DNA of 64,000 nt, from the NCBI RefSeq assembly GCF_003202285.1, contig NZ_MASW01000007.1, positions 830,093 to 894,092 of the forward strand. The letters are read 5' to 3'. A model generated the notes under the pieces. It made no database searches. It had not been told where the DNA came from and saw only the letters and a program-made list of their open reading frames with translations. The translations under genes and the position numbers were made by a program. Shown piece by piece: positions 39,248 through 47,175 of this stretch. Within the stretch, counting starts at the first letter, position 1. Every line of letters begins with the position of its first letter. The stretch is from Prauserella muralis (GTDB lineage Bacteria; Actinomycetota; Actinomycetes; Mycobacteriales; Pseudonocardiaceae).

Positions 39248-39847
39248 ATGGCCGAACCCGAAGTCCCCCTGTGGAGCAGCATCGAGGGCGCCCCCCGAGG
39301 CGCCAGGTACCTCGACGGGCACGCGGCCGCCCCCGCCCGCGAGGACCAGCCGATCAGCGCCTGGACCTACGTGGTGGCCACGCCCGGCATCACCCTGAGC
39401 ATCGTGGGCTACGGCGGCGGACTGGCCGCCTCGCCCTCGTCGCCGCCCGGCTACCACGCGATCATCGTGCCCGGCCGCGGGCGCGGCACCGTCCACTACG
39501 GATCGGCGAGGTTCACGGTCGAGCCCGGGATCGGGGTGATCGTCTCGCCGGGACAGCAGCCGGCGATGAGCTTCTCCGCCGAGGCGGTGCTCGTCGTGCT
39601 GCGCATCGACGACGGGGTGCTGGAACAGGCAAGGGCGAGCGTGCTCGGGTTCGAGTCCGGCGACGCCGTGCTGTTCCGCCCGCGCTTCGACGTCCGCTAC
39701 GGTGCGCGGCTGAGCTTCTGGAACCGGGTCCTTGCCTGCCTGCAGCGCGCGCCGCACGACGGCGAGGCCACGCCCGACATCGGGGACATGCTGGCCAGCA
39801 CGCTGCTCGGTGCGCAGCCGTACCGGGTGACCCCGAGACGCGGGTGA
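39248..39847 (+). CDS. AraC_binding_2-type ligand domain protein (N-half of a split AraC regulator)
   Basis: 199 residues. Reads as a stand-alone sensor domain: ISAWTYVVATPGITLSIVGY, PGYHAIIVPGRGRG, IGVIVSPGQQPAMSF and ALVVLRIDD-like strands (VLVVLRIDDGVLEQA), then DMLASTLLGAQPYRV. In ordinary AraC regulators such as those at 1393 and 2891 this is joined to two helix-turn-helix units. Here a stop follows VTPRRG and the DNA-binding half starts in another frame with a GTGA overlap. The product likely pairs with that half (inference). Confidence 0.7.
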   Translation: MAEPEVPLWSSIEGAPRGARYLDGHAAAPAREDQPISAWTYVVATPGITLSIVGYGGGLAASPSSPPGYHAIIVPGRGRGTVHYGSARFTVEPGIGVIVSPGQQPAMSFSAEAVLVVLRIDDGVLEQARASVLGFESGDAVLFRPRFDVRYGARLSFWNRVLACLQRAPHDGEATPDIGDMLASTLLGAQPYRVTPRRG

Positions 39848-40200
39848 GCGCGATGATCGGAAAGGACTGCGGGCAGCCTGCGGTCGTGCTGCGGGCCGTG
39901 CGGCTGATGGAACGCGATCCTCGCCTTGGCACGGAAAAGCTCAACGCGCTGCTGAGGGAGGCCGGTGTGGGCAGGGCCGTCTTCGACGACGAGTTCGCCC
40001 TCTACGTCGGCATGGCGCCCTACGAGTACCTGCGCGTGCTGCGGCTGAGCCAGGTCCACGCCGAGCTCGCGGCGGCGCGGCCGGAGCGGACCCGGCCGGA
40101 GGCCGTCGCCCGCCGCTGGGGATTCCGCTACGGCACGGCGTTCGTGCGCTGGTACTCGCAGCAGTTCGCGGAACTGCCCGCGCAGACCCTGCGCGGCTGA
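39844..40200 (+). CDS. AraC-type DNA-binding domain protein (C-half of a split AraC regulator)
   Basis: 118 residues. Two helix-turn-helix units: LGTEKLNALLREAGVGRAVF with FDDEFALYVGMAPYEYLRVL, then RPEAVARRWGFRYGTAFVRW and YSQQFAELPAQTLRG, the canonical AraC end. GTG 39844 overlaps the stop of the sensor gene; ATG 39853 is an alternative. The domain is complete, with no decay of conserved positions, so the split looks maintained and not degenerate. Confidence 0.7.
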   Translation: MSAMIGKDCGQPAVVLRAVRLMERDPRLGTEKLNALLREAGVGRAVFDDEFALYVGMAPYEYLRVLRLSQVHAELAAARPERTRPEAVARRWGFRYGTAFVRWYSQQFAELPAQTLRG

Positions 40201-40234
40201 CCCGCGGGGCCCGGCGAGCGGCCGCCGGCCGCGG

Positions 40235-40489
40235 TCAGCGGCGGGCGACGAACGTGCCCTTGGATTTCAGCGTCTGCACCAGGCCGCGGTCGCGCAGGAT
40301 CTGCGTGGCCTTGCGAACCGTGTCGAGTGCGACGCCGTACTCCTCCGACAGTGCGCGCTCACCGGGCAGCCTGCTGCCCGCGGGCCACTCCCCGCGCTCG
40401 ATGAAACCGGCAAGATGGTCGGCGAGCAGCTCGTACTCGTAGCCGGTCTTGTTGTCGGGGTTGTACTTCTTTCTCTCAGGACCGTTCAT
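40235..40489 (-). CDS. Small GntR-family repressor (DNA-binding domain only)
   Basis: 84 residues, essentially a single GntR winged helix: YEYELLADHLAGFIERGEWP, SRLPGERALSEEYGVALDTV, ILRDRGLVQTLKSKGTFVAR. There is no effector domain, as in the short KorSA-type regulators. The ATG lies inside a 13-base inverted repeat and a TAAGGT -10 ends six bases upstream, giving a leaderless gene whose operator covers promoter and first codons. Autorepression is strongly suggested. Confidence 0.8.
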   Translation of the reverse strand: MNGPERKKYNPDNKTGYEYELLADHLAGFIERGEWPAGSRLPGERALSEEYGVALDTVRKATQILRDRGLVQTLKSKGTFVARR

Positions 40490-40514
40490 GACCGAACCTT
40501 AGAACGGTCCTGAG
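40475..40514 (-). promoter_or_regulatory. 13-base inverted-repeat operator spanning the GntR start codon
   Basis: CTCAGGACCGTTC (40475-40487) and GAACGGTCCTGAG (40502-40514), perfect, 14-base spacer. One arm encodes codons 2-5; the other lies between -35 and -10. Confidence 0.7.
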
Positions 40515-40523
40515 CTGCGTAAA
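40496..40523 (-). promoter_or_regulatory. Promoter of the GntR gene
   Basis: Minus strand TTTACG (40518-40523), 16-base spacer, TAAGGT (40496-40501). The start codon is at 40489, so the message would be leaderless. Confidence 0.5.
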
Positions 40524-40672
40524 GTGGCAGGACGCACCGTAGCGCGCTACGCTGCGCCGGTGCGCGTCACACCACCATCAGGGACAATCCCGGCCGTTTT
40601 CCGACGGAGCCGTGTCGTTGCGGCCACGATCCCCTCACCTACACCAGGACATCACCCCCGTGAGGAGCGGCC

Positions 40673-41320
40673 GTGATACCCGACCTGCCGGCCAATCCGT
40701 TGTCGATCGAGCTGACCCTCGGCCACCGCAGGCTGTGGTGGCACGTCGAGGAGCAGGACGAGGACCCGGAGCCCTGGGACATCTCGGCCGACGTGTGGGA
40801 GCCCAACCCCTGCCCCGACGGGCTGCGGCACGTCGGCGACATCTCGGTGGTCATCACCGACGTCCCGCGCAGGCGCAGCCTGCTGGACACGGTCGCACTC
40901 GGCGAGCGCATCCACGACTTCCTCGCCGAGGCCGTGGTCGGCGAGCACCGGCGGCTGCATCCCGAACTCGACGCCCGGCTCTGCCCTGGCCCTGAGCGCT
41001 TCGTCATCGTGTGCCGCGTGGAGATCGCCGAGGAGTGGCAGGGACACGGACTGGCCGGCTCGCTGCTGGCGTGCACCCTGCGCATGCTGTCCAAGACCGC
41101 CCGGCTGGCCGTGGCGGGGCCGACCAAGGCCGACTTCGCCGACGAGGACCTCGACGAGATGTCCGCCGAGTTCGCCGGGGCCCGCGTCACCGGGCTGCTG
41201 GAGCGGATCGGCTTCTGGCGCTGGCGCGGCGTGCACGTGGTGGATCTGCGCAGCGACCGGCTGCTGGCCGCAAGGCAGGACCTGCTCGACCTGTGGTGGC
41301 CGGACGACGACATCGGCTGA
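40673..41320 (+). CDS. GNAT-like protein, function unknown
   Basis: 215 residues, acidic. The stretch FVIVCRVEIAEEWQGHGLAG followed by SLLACTLRML resembles the acetyl-CoA-binding motif A of GNAT acetyltransferases (Q/R-x-x-G-x-G/A), and RIGFWRWRGVHVVDL fits the last GNAT strand. The first 100 residues (WDISADVWEPNPCPDGLRHV) are not recognised. GTG 40673 has GAGGAGCGG directly upstream. No partner gene is suggested by position. Confidence 0.55.
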   Translation: MIPDLPANPLSIELTLGHRRLWWHVEEQDEDPEPWDISADVWEPNPCPDGLRHVGDISVVITDVPRRRSLLDTVALGERIHDFLAEAVVGEHRRLHPELDARLCPGPERFVIVCRVEIAEEWQGHGLAGSLLACTLRMLSKTARLAVAGPTKADFADEDLDEMSAEFAGARVTGLLERIGFWRWRGVHVVDLRSDRLLAARQDLLDLWWPDDDIG

Positions 41321-41360
41321 CCGGGGCCGGCAGGGCCGCCGCTCACGTAGGGTCGGTTCC

Positions 41361-42146
41361 ATGGCGACCCTGGTGACCTTTCACGCCCACCCCGACGACG
41401 AGTGCATCGGGTGCGGCGGCATCATGCGCAAGGCGTCCGAGGAAGGGCATCGCGTCGTGCTGGTGGTGGCCACGCGCGGCGAGCACGGTGAGGTGGTCGA
41501 GGGTGTCCTCGGCGAGAACGAGCCGCTGTGGCAGCGCCGCGTCGCCGAGACCCACGCCTCCGCCGAGATCCTCGGCGCGCACCGCGTGGAGTTCCTCGGC
41601 TACGTCGACTCCGGGATGATGGGCGAGCCCACCAACTCCGCACCCGGGTCCTTCTGGACCACCCCCGTCGAGGACGCCGCGCAGAAGCTCGCGGCCATCC
41701 TGCGCGAGGAGTCGGCCGACGTGCTCACGTGCTACGACGACAACGGCGGCTACGGGCATCCCGACCACATCCAGGTGCACAGGGTGGGGATGCGGGCGGC
41801 CGAGCTCGCGGGAACGCCCAGGGTCTACCAGGGCACGCTGAACCGCGACCACCTGGCACGCGGCAGGCAGGAGATGGCGGGCGCGCTGGAGGCCGAGATC
41901 CCGGACCCGGGCACCGACGAGACGTTCGGCAAGCCCGAGTCGGAGATCACCGCCGCCGTCGACGTCACCCCGTACCTGGAGCACAAGCGCCGCGCGATGC
42001 GCGCGCACGCCAGCCAGATCAGCGAGCAGTCGTTCTTCCTGGCGCTGCCCGACGACGCGTTCGCCTACGCCTTCGGCACCGAGTGGTTCATCCGCGAGGG
42101 CCAGGGCCCCGGCATCACCGAAACCGACCTCATGGCAGGCTTGTGA
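41361..42146 (+). CDS. PIG-L family deacetylase (MshB/Mca-like)
   Basis: 261 residues. Zinc site AHPDDE near the N-terminus (residues 9-14) and HPDH in the middle (GGYGHPDHIQVH), as in LmbE/PIG-L N-acetylglucosaminyl deacetylases. This group in actinobacteria includes MshB and Mca of mycothiol metabolism and related GlcNAc deacetylases; the sequence alone does not choose between them. The stop overlaps the GTG of the photolyase-like gene, so the two are cotranslated. Confidence 0.85.
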   Translation: MATLVTFHAHPDDECIGCGGIMRKASEEGHRVVLVVATRGEHGEVVEGVLGENEPLWQRRVAETHASAEILGAHRVEFLGYVDSGMMGEPTNSAPGSFWTTPVEDAAQKLAAILREESADVLTCYDDNGGYGHPDHIQVHRVGMRAAELAGTPRVYQGTLNRDHLARGRQEMAGALEAEIPDPGTDETFGKPESEITAAVDVTPYLEHKRRAMRAHASQISEQSFFLALPDDAFAYAFGTEWFIREGQGPGITETDLMAGL

Positions 42147-43342
42147 CGGCCATGACCGTCGCGATCGCACTGTTCACTCGGGACCTGCGCGTCCACGACA
42201 ACCCGGTACTGCACGCCGCCGTGAGCTCGGCAGAGCGGGTCGTCCCGCTGTTCGTGCTCGACGAGGCCATCACCGGCGGCCGGTTCAACCGGCCCAACCG
42301 CGCCGTGTTCCTCGCCGCCTGCCTGCGCGACCTCGACCGCGGCCTGCGCGAGCGCGGCGGCAGACTCGTGGTGCGGCGCGGCAGGACCGCCGACGAGGTG
42401 GCCAGGCTCGCCGACGAGCACGACGTCACCGCGGTGCACGTGGCCGCGGACGTCAGCGGCTTCGCCCGGCGCCGCGAGGAGACCCTGCGCGAGCGCCTCG
42501 CCGCGGCGGGCCGGGACCTGTGCGTGCACGACACGTCGGTCACCGTGGTGCCGCCGGGCGCCGTCACCCCGAGCGGCAACGACCACTTCGCCGTCTACAC
42601 GCCGTACTACCGGCAGTGGTCGGCCGCAGCGAAACGCGCGGTGCTGCCCGCGCCGCGGCGGCTCTCGCTGCCGAACGTGGCCGAGGGCTCGCTGCCCGCG
42701 CGCGAGGAGATCTGTCCCGGACCGACGTCGCCCGACCTTCCCGAGGGCGGCGAGCGGGCGGGCCGTGCGCTGCTGGACGCGTGGGTGGACGGCCCCGTGC
42801 GCGACTACGGCTCGGCGCACGACGACCTCGCCGCCGACGGCACGTCACGGCTGTCCCCGCACCTGCACTTCGGCACGGTGTCGCCGACCGAACTGGTGCA
42901 CCGCGCCCGCGAGTCCGCCGAGTTCGTACGCCAGGTGGCCTGGCGCGACTTCCACCACCAGGTCCTCGCCGCGCGGCCCTCGGCGGCCACGCGGGACTAC
43001 CGGCCGCACGGCGACCGCTGGCGCCGCTCGGCGATAGACCTGCGGGCGTGGCAGGAGGGCCGCACCGGCTACCCGATCGTGGATGCCGGGATGCGGCAGC
43101 TGCGCAGGGAAGGCTGGCTGCACAACCGCGTGCTCAACCCGCTGCTGCAGGCCAAGCGCTACGACCCGGACGGGGCCTACGTCCGGCGCTACGTGCCGGA
43201 GCTGGCGAAGATCCCCGGTGCGGCCGTGCACGAGCCGTGGAAGCTGCCGCCCGCGATGCTCGACGACCTCGGCTATCCCCGGCCGATCGTGGACCTGCGC
43301 GAGGGCAGCGAGCGGTTCCTCACCGCGAGGGGGAAACGCTAG
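42143..43342 (+). CDS. phr: Deoxyribodipyrimidine photolyase with an internal in-frame deletion
   Basis: 399 residues from GTG 42143 (ATG 42152 is also possible); normal enzymes are about 440-470. The N-terminal alpha/beta domain is intact (ALFTRDLRVHDNP). The helical FAD domain starts normally with LSPHLHFGTVSPTELVHRA, VAWRDFHHQVLAARP and GRTGYPIVDAGMRQL, but GWLHNR (to residue 329) is followed at once by VLNPLLQAKRYDPDGAYVRR. The roughly 50 residues usually between these, including the conserved IDWR and NNxGNWQWxAGTGxD parts of the FAD pocket, are missing. Probably inactive as a light-driven repair enzyme. Confidence 0.8.
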   Translation: MTAMTVAIALFTRDLRVHDNPVLHAAVSSAERVVPLFVLDEAITGGRFNRPNRAVFLAACLRDLDRGLRERGGRLVVRRGRTADEVARLADEHDVTAVHVAADVSGFARRREETLRERLAAAGRDLCVHDTSVTVVPPGAVTPSGNDHFAVYTPYYRQWSAAAKRAVLPAPRRLSLPNVAEGSLPAREEICPGPTSPDLPEGGERAGRALLDAWVDGPVRDYGSAHDDLAADGTSRLSPHLHFGTVSPTELVHRARESAEFVRQVAWRDFHHQVLAARPSAATRDYRPHGDRWRRSAIDLRAWQEGRTGYPIVDAGMRQLRREGWLHNRVLNPLLQAKRYDPDGAYVRRYVPELAKIPGAAVHEPWKLPPAMLDDLGYPRPIVDLREGSERFLTARGKR

Positions 43343-43385
43343 CGTGGCGGCGCGGGGTGCCCAGCGGCAGTGGGATCATGGCGAC

Positions 43386-43739
43386 ATGACCTCCGACCCG
43401 CAACGCCGGCTCATCGATCCCAGCCGGGTCGATGCCGCCGTGCGGGGTCTCGGCGACCGCGAGACCGTCGTGCAGTGGGCCGACCGGTTCTCGGTCATCG
43501 CCGACCCGACGAGGCTGACCCTGCTGGTGTGCATCCACTACGCGCGGGAGATCTGTGTCAGCGACCTCGCCGCCGCCGCGGGCATGACCGACACGGCGGT
43601 GTCGCAGGCGCTGCGGCTGCTGCGCGCGCACGGCCTGGTGACGGCGCACCGCAGCGGGCGGGTCGTCTACTACCGGCTCGCCGACGCGACGATGCACGAG
43701 CTGATCCACCATGTCCGCCCGCACCCGGACGGAGGGTAG
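43386..43739 (+). CDS. ArsR/SmtB-family metal-type regulator
   Basis: 117 residues. Winged helix VIADPTRLTLLVCIHYAREI, VSDLAAAAGMTDTAVSQALR, then wing VTAHRSGRVVYYRLADATM. The last helix is His-rich (MHELIHHVRPHPDGG) in the position where SmtB/NmtR-type sensors bind Zn, Ni or Co on alpha5. Cobalt/nickel import genes lie 1-3 kb downstream (44.6-47.1 kb), so it may regulate metal uptake (inference). It stands 43 bases after the photolyase-like gene. Confidence 0.8.
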   Translation: MTSDPQRRLIDPSRVDAAVRGLGDRETVVQWADRFSVIADPTRLTLLVCIHYAREICVSDLAAAAGMTDTAVSQALRLLRAHGLVTAHRSGRVVYYRLADATMHELIHHVRPHPDGG

Positions 43740-43800
43740 GCCGTCCGGCCGCCCACGACCGCGCTCATCCCCGCATCGTGATGCGATGATGTGAACGGAG

Positions 43801-44053
43801 GAGTGGTTCGCTTCATCCGGCGACTTCTTCGCGACCTGCCCCCTCACCGAGGGAAGCCTGGCGCGGTTGCTGGTGCGAGAAGCCTCGGCGGCCGAGGCCA
43901 CCCGGGACGTCCTGCCGTCGATCGCCCACGACCGGCGCACGTCTTCTGGACCGACGGCCTTGCGTACCGGGATGTGCGGCCGACCGGCACGTGACCTTCG
44001 ACGAAGGTCTGGCCACACTCCACGGAGACGTCGCCGAGCTCCTGGCACGCTGA
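43801..44053 (+). pseudogene. vapC (PIN toxin) remnant in three frames
   Basis: Three collinear pieces of a VapC-type protein in successive frames: EWFASSGDFFATCPLTEGSL (frame of 43801), HVFWTDGLAYRDVR (near 43937, shifted) and HVTFDEGLATLHGDVAELLA (43988-44053, shifted again, ending at TGA). The central segment that carries the GHRQVTDAYL part and two acidic residues is deleted, and the 5' end is missing. No antitoxin gene remains. The rest of the 43740-44126 gap holds nothing else recognisable. Confidence 0.7.
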
Positions 44054-44126
44054 CCCGCGCGTCACGATCACGCGGCGGGTCACTCTTCCCGTTGTGCGGC
44101 CGCTGCGGCGGTTCTACCGTTGACCC

Positions 44127-44663
44127 ATGAGGCCGCGAGTGCTGGTCGCCGGGGTGGGTAACGCGCTGCTCGGTGACGACGGCTTCGGCGTCGACGTGGT
44201 GCAGCGGCTGGAGGCGGAGGCGCTGCCGGACTGGGTGCAGATCGCCGACTTCGGCCTCGGCTGCGGCGCCCGGGTCGCGCAGCACCTGCTCGGCGGCTAC
44301 GACACCACGATCCTCGTCGACGCGACGCCCCGCGGCGGGCGGCCCGGCGAGCTGTGCGTCATCGAGGCGGAGCTGGACGAGCACCCGCACGCCCTGCCCC
44401 TGCTGCTCGACCCGCACGGCATCCGGCCCGAGGGCGCGCTGCGGCTGCTGGAGCTGCTCGGCGGCGACGCGGGCCGGGTGCTGGTCGTCGGCTGCGAGCC
44501 CGCGAAGACCACCGGTGTCGGGCTCAGTGACCCCGTGGCGGCCGCCGTGCCGGAGGCGGTGCGGATCGTGCGGGACCTGGTGTGGGGCACCGAGCCCGGC
44601 CGTCCCGTCGTGTCAGTCCAGCCGGAAGCCCCACGGCAGTTCGAGGCGGTGCGCGGCCAGTAG
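44127..44663 (+). CDS. Hydrogenase maturation protease-like (HyaD/HybD family)
   Basis: 178 residues. Starts VLVAGVGNALLGDDGFGVDV, the signature of HybD-type peptidases that cut the C-terminus of nickel-hydrogenase large subunits after Ni insertion; ILVDATPRGGRPGELCVIE and the GIRPEGALRLLELLGG segment carry further family residues. No hydrogenase is present in the window. It neighbours a Co/Ni uptake operon, whose product nickel might serve the enzyme (inference). The last 51 bases overlap the convergent CbiO gene. Confidence 0.85.
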   Translation: MRPRVLVAGVGNALLGDDGFGVDVVQRLEAEALPDWVQIADFGLGCGARVAQHLLGGYDTTILVDATPRGGRPGELCVIEAELDEHPHALPLLLDPHGIRPEGALRLLELLGGDAGRVLVVGCEPAKTTGVGLSDPVAAAVPEAVRIVRDLVWGTEPGRPVVSVQPEAPRQFEAVRGQ

Positions 44664-45344
44664 CCCGGCGTCGGCGAGCAGCTCGCGCGTCGGGCCGTCG
44701 GCCACCACCACGCCGTCGTCGACGAGCACGCTGCGCGGGCACAGCTGCAGGGCGAACGGCAGGTCGTGGGTGACCATCAGCATCGTGCGCCCGAGCGACA
44801 GCAGCAGTTCGGCCAGCTCCCGGCGCGCCACCGGCTCCAGGTTGGACGACGGCTCGTCGAGCACCAGGATCTCCGGGTCGCAGGCGAGCACGGTGGCCAG
44901 CGCGGCCCGCCGCCGCTGCCCGAACGACAGGTGCATGGGCGAGCGATCGGCGTGTGCGGCCATGCCGACCGCCTCGAGCGCCCGAGCGACCCGCTGGTCG
45001 AGCTCGGCCTCGGGCACGCCGAAGTTGCGCGGCCCGAACGCCACGTCCTCGGCGACGGTCGGCATGAACAGCTGGTCGTCGGGGTCCTGGAACACCACGC
45101 CCACCCTGCGGCGGATCTCGGGCAGGCTGCGCCTGCGGACGGCGAGGCCCGCCACCTCGACGTGCCCGCCGCCGCCGGAGAGCACGCCGTTGAGGTGCAG
45201 CACCAGCGTGGTCTTGCCCGCGCCGTTGGGGCCGAGCACGGCGACCCGTTCCCCCGGCTCGACGCGCAGGTCGATGCCGCCCAGTGCCCGGTGACCATCC
45301 GGATAGGAGTAATCGAGGTCCTTGACCAGCAGGGCCGGAGTCAC
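44613..45344 (-). CDS. cbiO: Cobalt/nickel ECF transporter ATPase CbiO
   Basis: 243 residues. Walker A GPNGAGKTT, Q-loop VVFQDPDDQLF, signature LSFGQRRRAALA, Walker B ILVLDEPSS, and switch His in MVTHDLPFALQL: a complete ABC ATPase. DPDDQLF is typical of ECF-type CbiO ATPases. GTG 45344 overlaps the CbiQ stop (GTGA). Last gene of the cbiM-N-Q-O operon that imports Co2+ or Ni2+. Confidence 0.9.
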   Translation of the reverse strand: MTPALLVKDLDYSYPDGHRALGGIDLRVEPGERVAVLGPNGAGKTTLVLHLNGVLSGGGGHVEVAGLAVRRRSLPEIRRRVGVVFQDPDDQLFMPTVAEDVAFGPRNFGVPEAELDQRVARALEAVGMAAHADRSPMHLSFGQRRRAALATVLACDPEILVLDEPSSNLEPVARRELAELLLSLGRTMLMVTHDLPFALQLCPRSVLVDDGVVVADGPTRELLADAGLLAAHRLELPWGFRLD

Positions 45345-46096
45345 GCCGTCCACAGTCCCACCCCCGCCACGACGGCGACCAGCAGCGCCGGGCTCACCCC
45401 GGCCAGCCAGCGGCGCACCCCGACCCTGGCCCCCTGCGGCGCGGGCAGCGCACCGGTCCAGCCCCGCGCGAGCATCGCCAGGTGCACCCGCTCCCCGCGC
45501 TCGTAGCTGCGCAGGAACAGCACCCCGATGCCGCGCGCGGTCGCACCGGCCTGCCACAGAAACCGCGGGTCGTGACCGCGGCAGATCCGCGCGGTGCGCA
45601 TCCTGCGCGCCTCGGCGGCGATCACCTCGGCGTAGCGCAGCATGAGCCCGGCGATGGTGGTGAGCAGGCGGGGCGCGTGGAGCCGCTGCAGGCCGACGAC
45701 GATGTCCCTCGGATGCGTCGTGGCCGCCAGCGTCAGCGACGTCAGCACGCCGAGGGTGCCCTTGACGAGGATGTTCCACCCGGCCAGCGCGCCGTCGACC
45801 GACACGGAGACGCCCAGCACCTCGGTGCGCGGACCGCCACCCGTGAACGGCAGCACGAGCGCCAGCAGCACGAACGGGACCTCGATGAGCGCCCTGCGCG
45901 CCAACCAGCCGACCGGCACGCCCGCCAGCGCCCACACCGCCGCCAGCACGAGCAGGTGCAGGCCGAAGGCCCAGAACGCCTCCCGCGGGGTGGCGACCAC
46001 GGCCAGCACCGCCCCGAAGGCCGCCACCACCTTCACCTGCGGAGGCAGCCGGTGGACCGGCGAGTCGCCCGGCCTGTGCAGCACCGAGGCACTCAC
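45341..46096 (-). CDS. cbiQ: Cobalt/nickel ECF transporter transmembrane protein CbiQ
   Basis: 251 residues with about five membrane helices. Family landmarks: RLPPQVKVVAAFG, ALVLPFTGGGPRTEV, and the two coupling motifs in RRMRTARICRGHD and SYERGERVHLAMLARGWTG (A-R-G type), which contact the ATPase. It moves the metal with CbiM and CbiO. GTG 46096 overlaps the preceding PDGLE gene; the 3' end overlaps cbiO. Confidence 0.9.
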   Translation of the reverse strand: MSASVLHRPGDSPVHRLPPQVKVVAAFGAVLAVVATPREAFWAFGLHLLVLAAVWALAGVPVGWLARRALIEVPFVLLALVLPFTGGGPRTEVLGVSVSVDGALAGWNILVKGTLGVLTSLTLAATTHPRDIVVGLQRLHAPRLLTTIAGLMLRYAEVIAAEARRMRTARICRGHDPRFLWQAGATARGIGVLFLRSYERGERVHLAMLARGWTGALPAPQGARVGVRRWLAGVSPALLVAVVAGVGLWTA

Positions 46097-46449
46097 GGGT
46101 CGTCCCGGCCTGCCCGCGTCCCCCTGCGCCTGAGCACCCAGAACAGCCCACCCGCCACCACGAGCGTCGCCAGCACCCCCAGTACGCCGGCGATGCCGGT
46201 GAACGCGTCGTCGCCGCCGACCGCGTAGTCGGCCAGCGGCGAGTTCGCGAGCACGTGGTCCTCCGCATGCTGCGCGGGGCACGATCCGCGCAGCTCTCCC
46301 CCGGTCTCCGTGCATCCCTGCTGGGTCACCGAGTCCAGCCCGTCGGGGTCGCTGTCGGCCACGTACGACAGCAGTCCCGCGATCAGCAGCGCGACGACGG
46401 CGAACCCGGCGAAGAACCAGGCACCGCGGCGGCCTGCCACAGCCCTCAC
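46093..46449 (-). CDS. PDGLE-domain protein (CbiN-like subunit)
   Basis: 118 residues with two membrane helices, near residues 11-32 and 83-105, and an external loop with DSDPDGLDSV, the PDGLE motif. This small protein replaces CbiN in many actinobacterial CbiMNQO transporters and is needed for metal transfer to the CbiM subunit (family knowledge). Overlaps both neighbours by four bases. Two loop Cys are present (QQGC, GSCPA). Confidence 0.8.
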   Translation of the reverse strand: MRAVAGRRGAWFFAGFAVVALLIAGLLSYVADSDPDGLDSVTQQGCTETGGELRGSCPAQHAEDHVLANSPLADYAVGGDDAFTGIAGVLGVLATLVVAGGLFWVLRRRGTRAGRDDP

Positions 46450-47132
46450 GACGTCACCTCCCGCAGCGGCGCCCGCCTGCGCAGCAGGTACACCAGATCG
46501 GGCCGCGCCCCGGCGACCGCGCCCACGGTGAGCGCGGTGATGACGCCCTCACCGATGCCGATGAGCACGTGCACGCCCACGAGAGCGGCCGCGAAGCCGC
46601 CGAGCGACACCGCGCCCTGCCCGCCGATGGCGTACTCCAGCACGAACCCGCAGGCCGCGACGACCGTGTTGACGAGCGCGGCGGCGAACGCGACGCCGAC
46701 CAGGCCCGCACGGGAGCGGGTCGCGAGCCGACGCAGCAGCATCGCCACGCCGAACCCGGCGGCCGTGCCGAGCAGAGCCATGTTGGTGATGTTGGCGCCG
46801 AGCGCGGTCAGCCCGCCGTCGGCGAACAGCAGTGCCTGGAGCACCAGCACCACGCTCACGCACAGCGCACCCACCCACGGCCCCACGAGGATCGCGGCGA
46901 GCGCGCCGCCCAGCAGGTGACCGCTGACGCCGGGCAACACCGGAAAGTTGATCATCTGCACCGCGAAGACGAACGCCGCGACCAGCCCGGCCAGCGGGGC
47001 GGTCCGGTCGTCGAGGTCCCTGCGCGAACCCGCGACGGCCACCGCGAGCCCGGCCACGGCGACCGCGCCGAACAGCACCGAGGTGGGCGCGTCGAGCAGG
47101 CCGTCGCTGGCATGCATGGCGACCGTGGTCAT
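46446..47132 (-). CDS. cbiM: Cobalt/nickel ECF transporter substrate-binding protein CbiM
   Basis: 228 residues, about six to seven helices. The metal-binding start MHASDGLLDAP, normally at the very N-terminus, here begins at residue 6; MINFPVLPGVSGHLLGGAL carries the conserved Asn/His pocket. ATG 47132 has GGGAGG six bases upstream; ATG 47117 would place Met-His first, as biochemistry of NikM/CbiM demands, but has no good ribosome site. Either Met-His is exposed by processing or the start is internal. First gene of the Co/Ni import operon. Confidence 0.85.
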   Translation of the reverse strand: MTTVAMHASDGLLDAPTSVLFGAVAVAGLAVAVAGSRRDLDDRTAPLAGLVAAFVFAVQMINFPVLPGVSGHLLGGALAAILVGPWVGALCVSVVLVLQALLFADGGLTALGANITNMALLGTAAGFGVAMLLRRLATRSRAGLVGVAFAAALVNTVVAACGFVLEYAIGGQGAVSLGGFAAALVGVHVLIGIGEGVITALTVGAVAGARPDLVYLLRRRAPLREVTS

Positions 47133-47175
47133 CGGCACCCTCCCGGGTTACCACGTGATCGGCTCATCATCTTTT

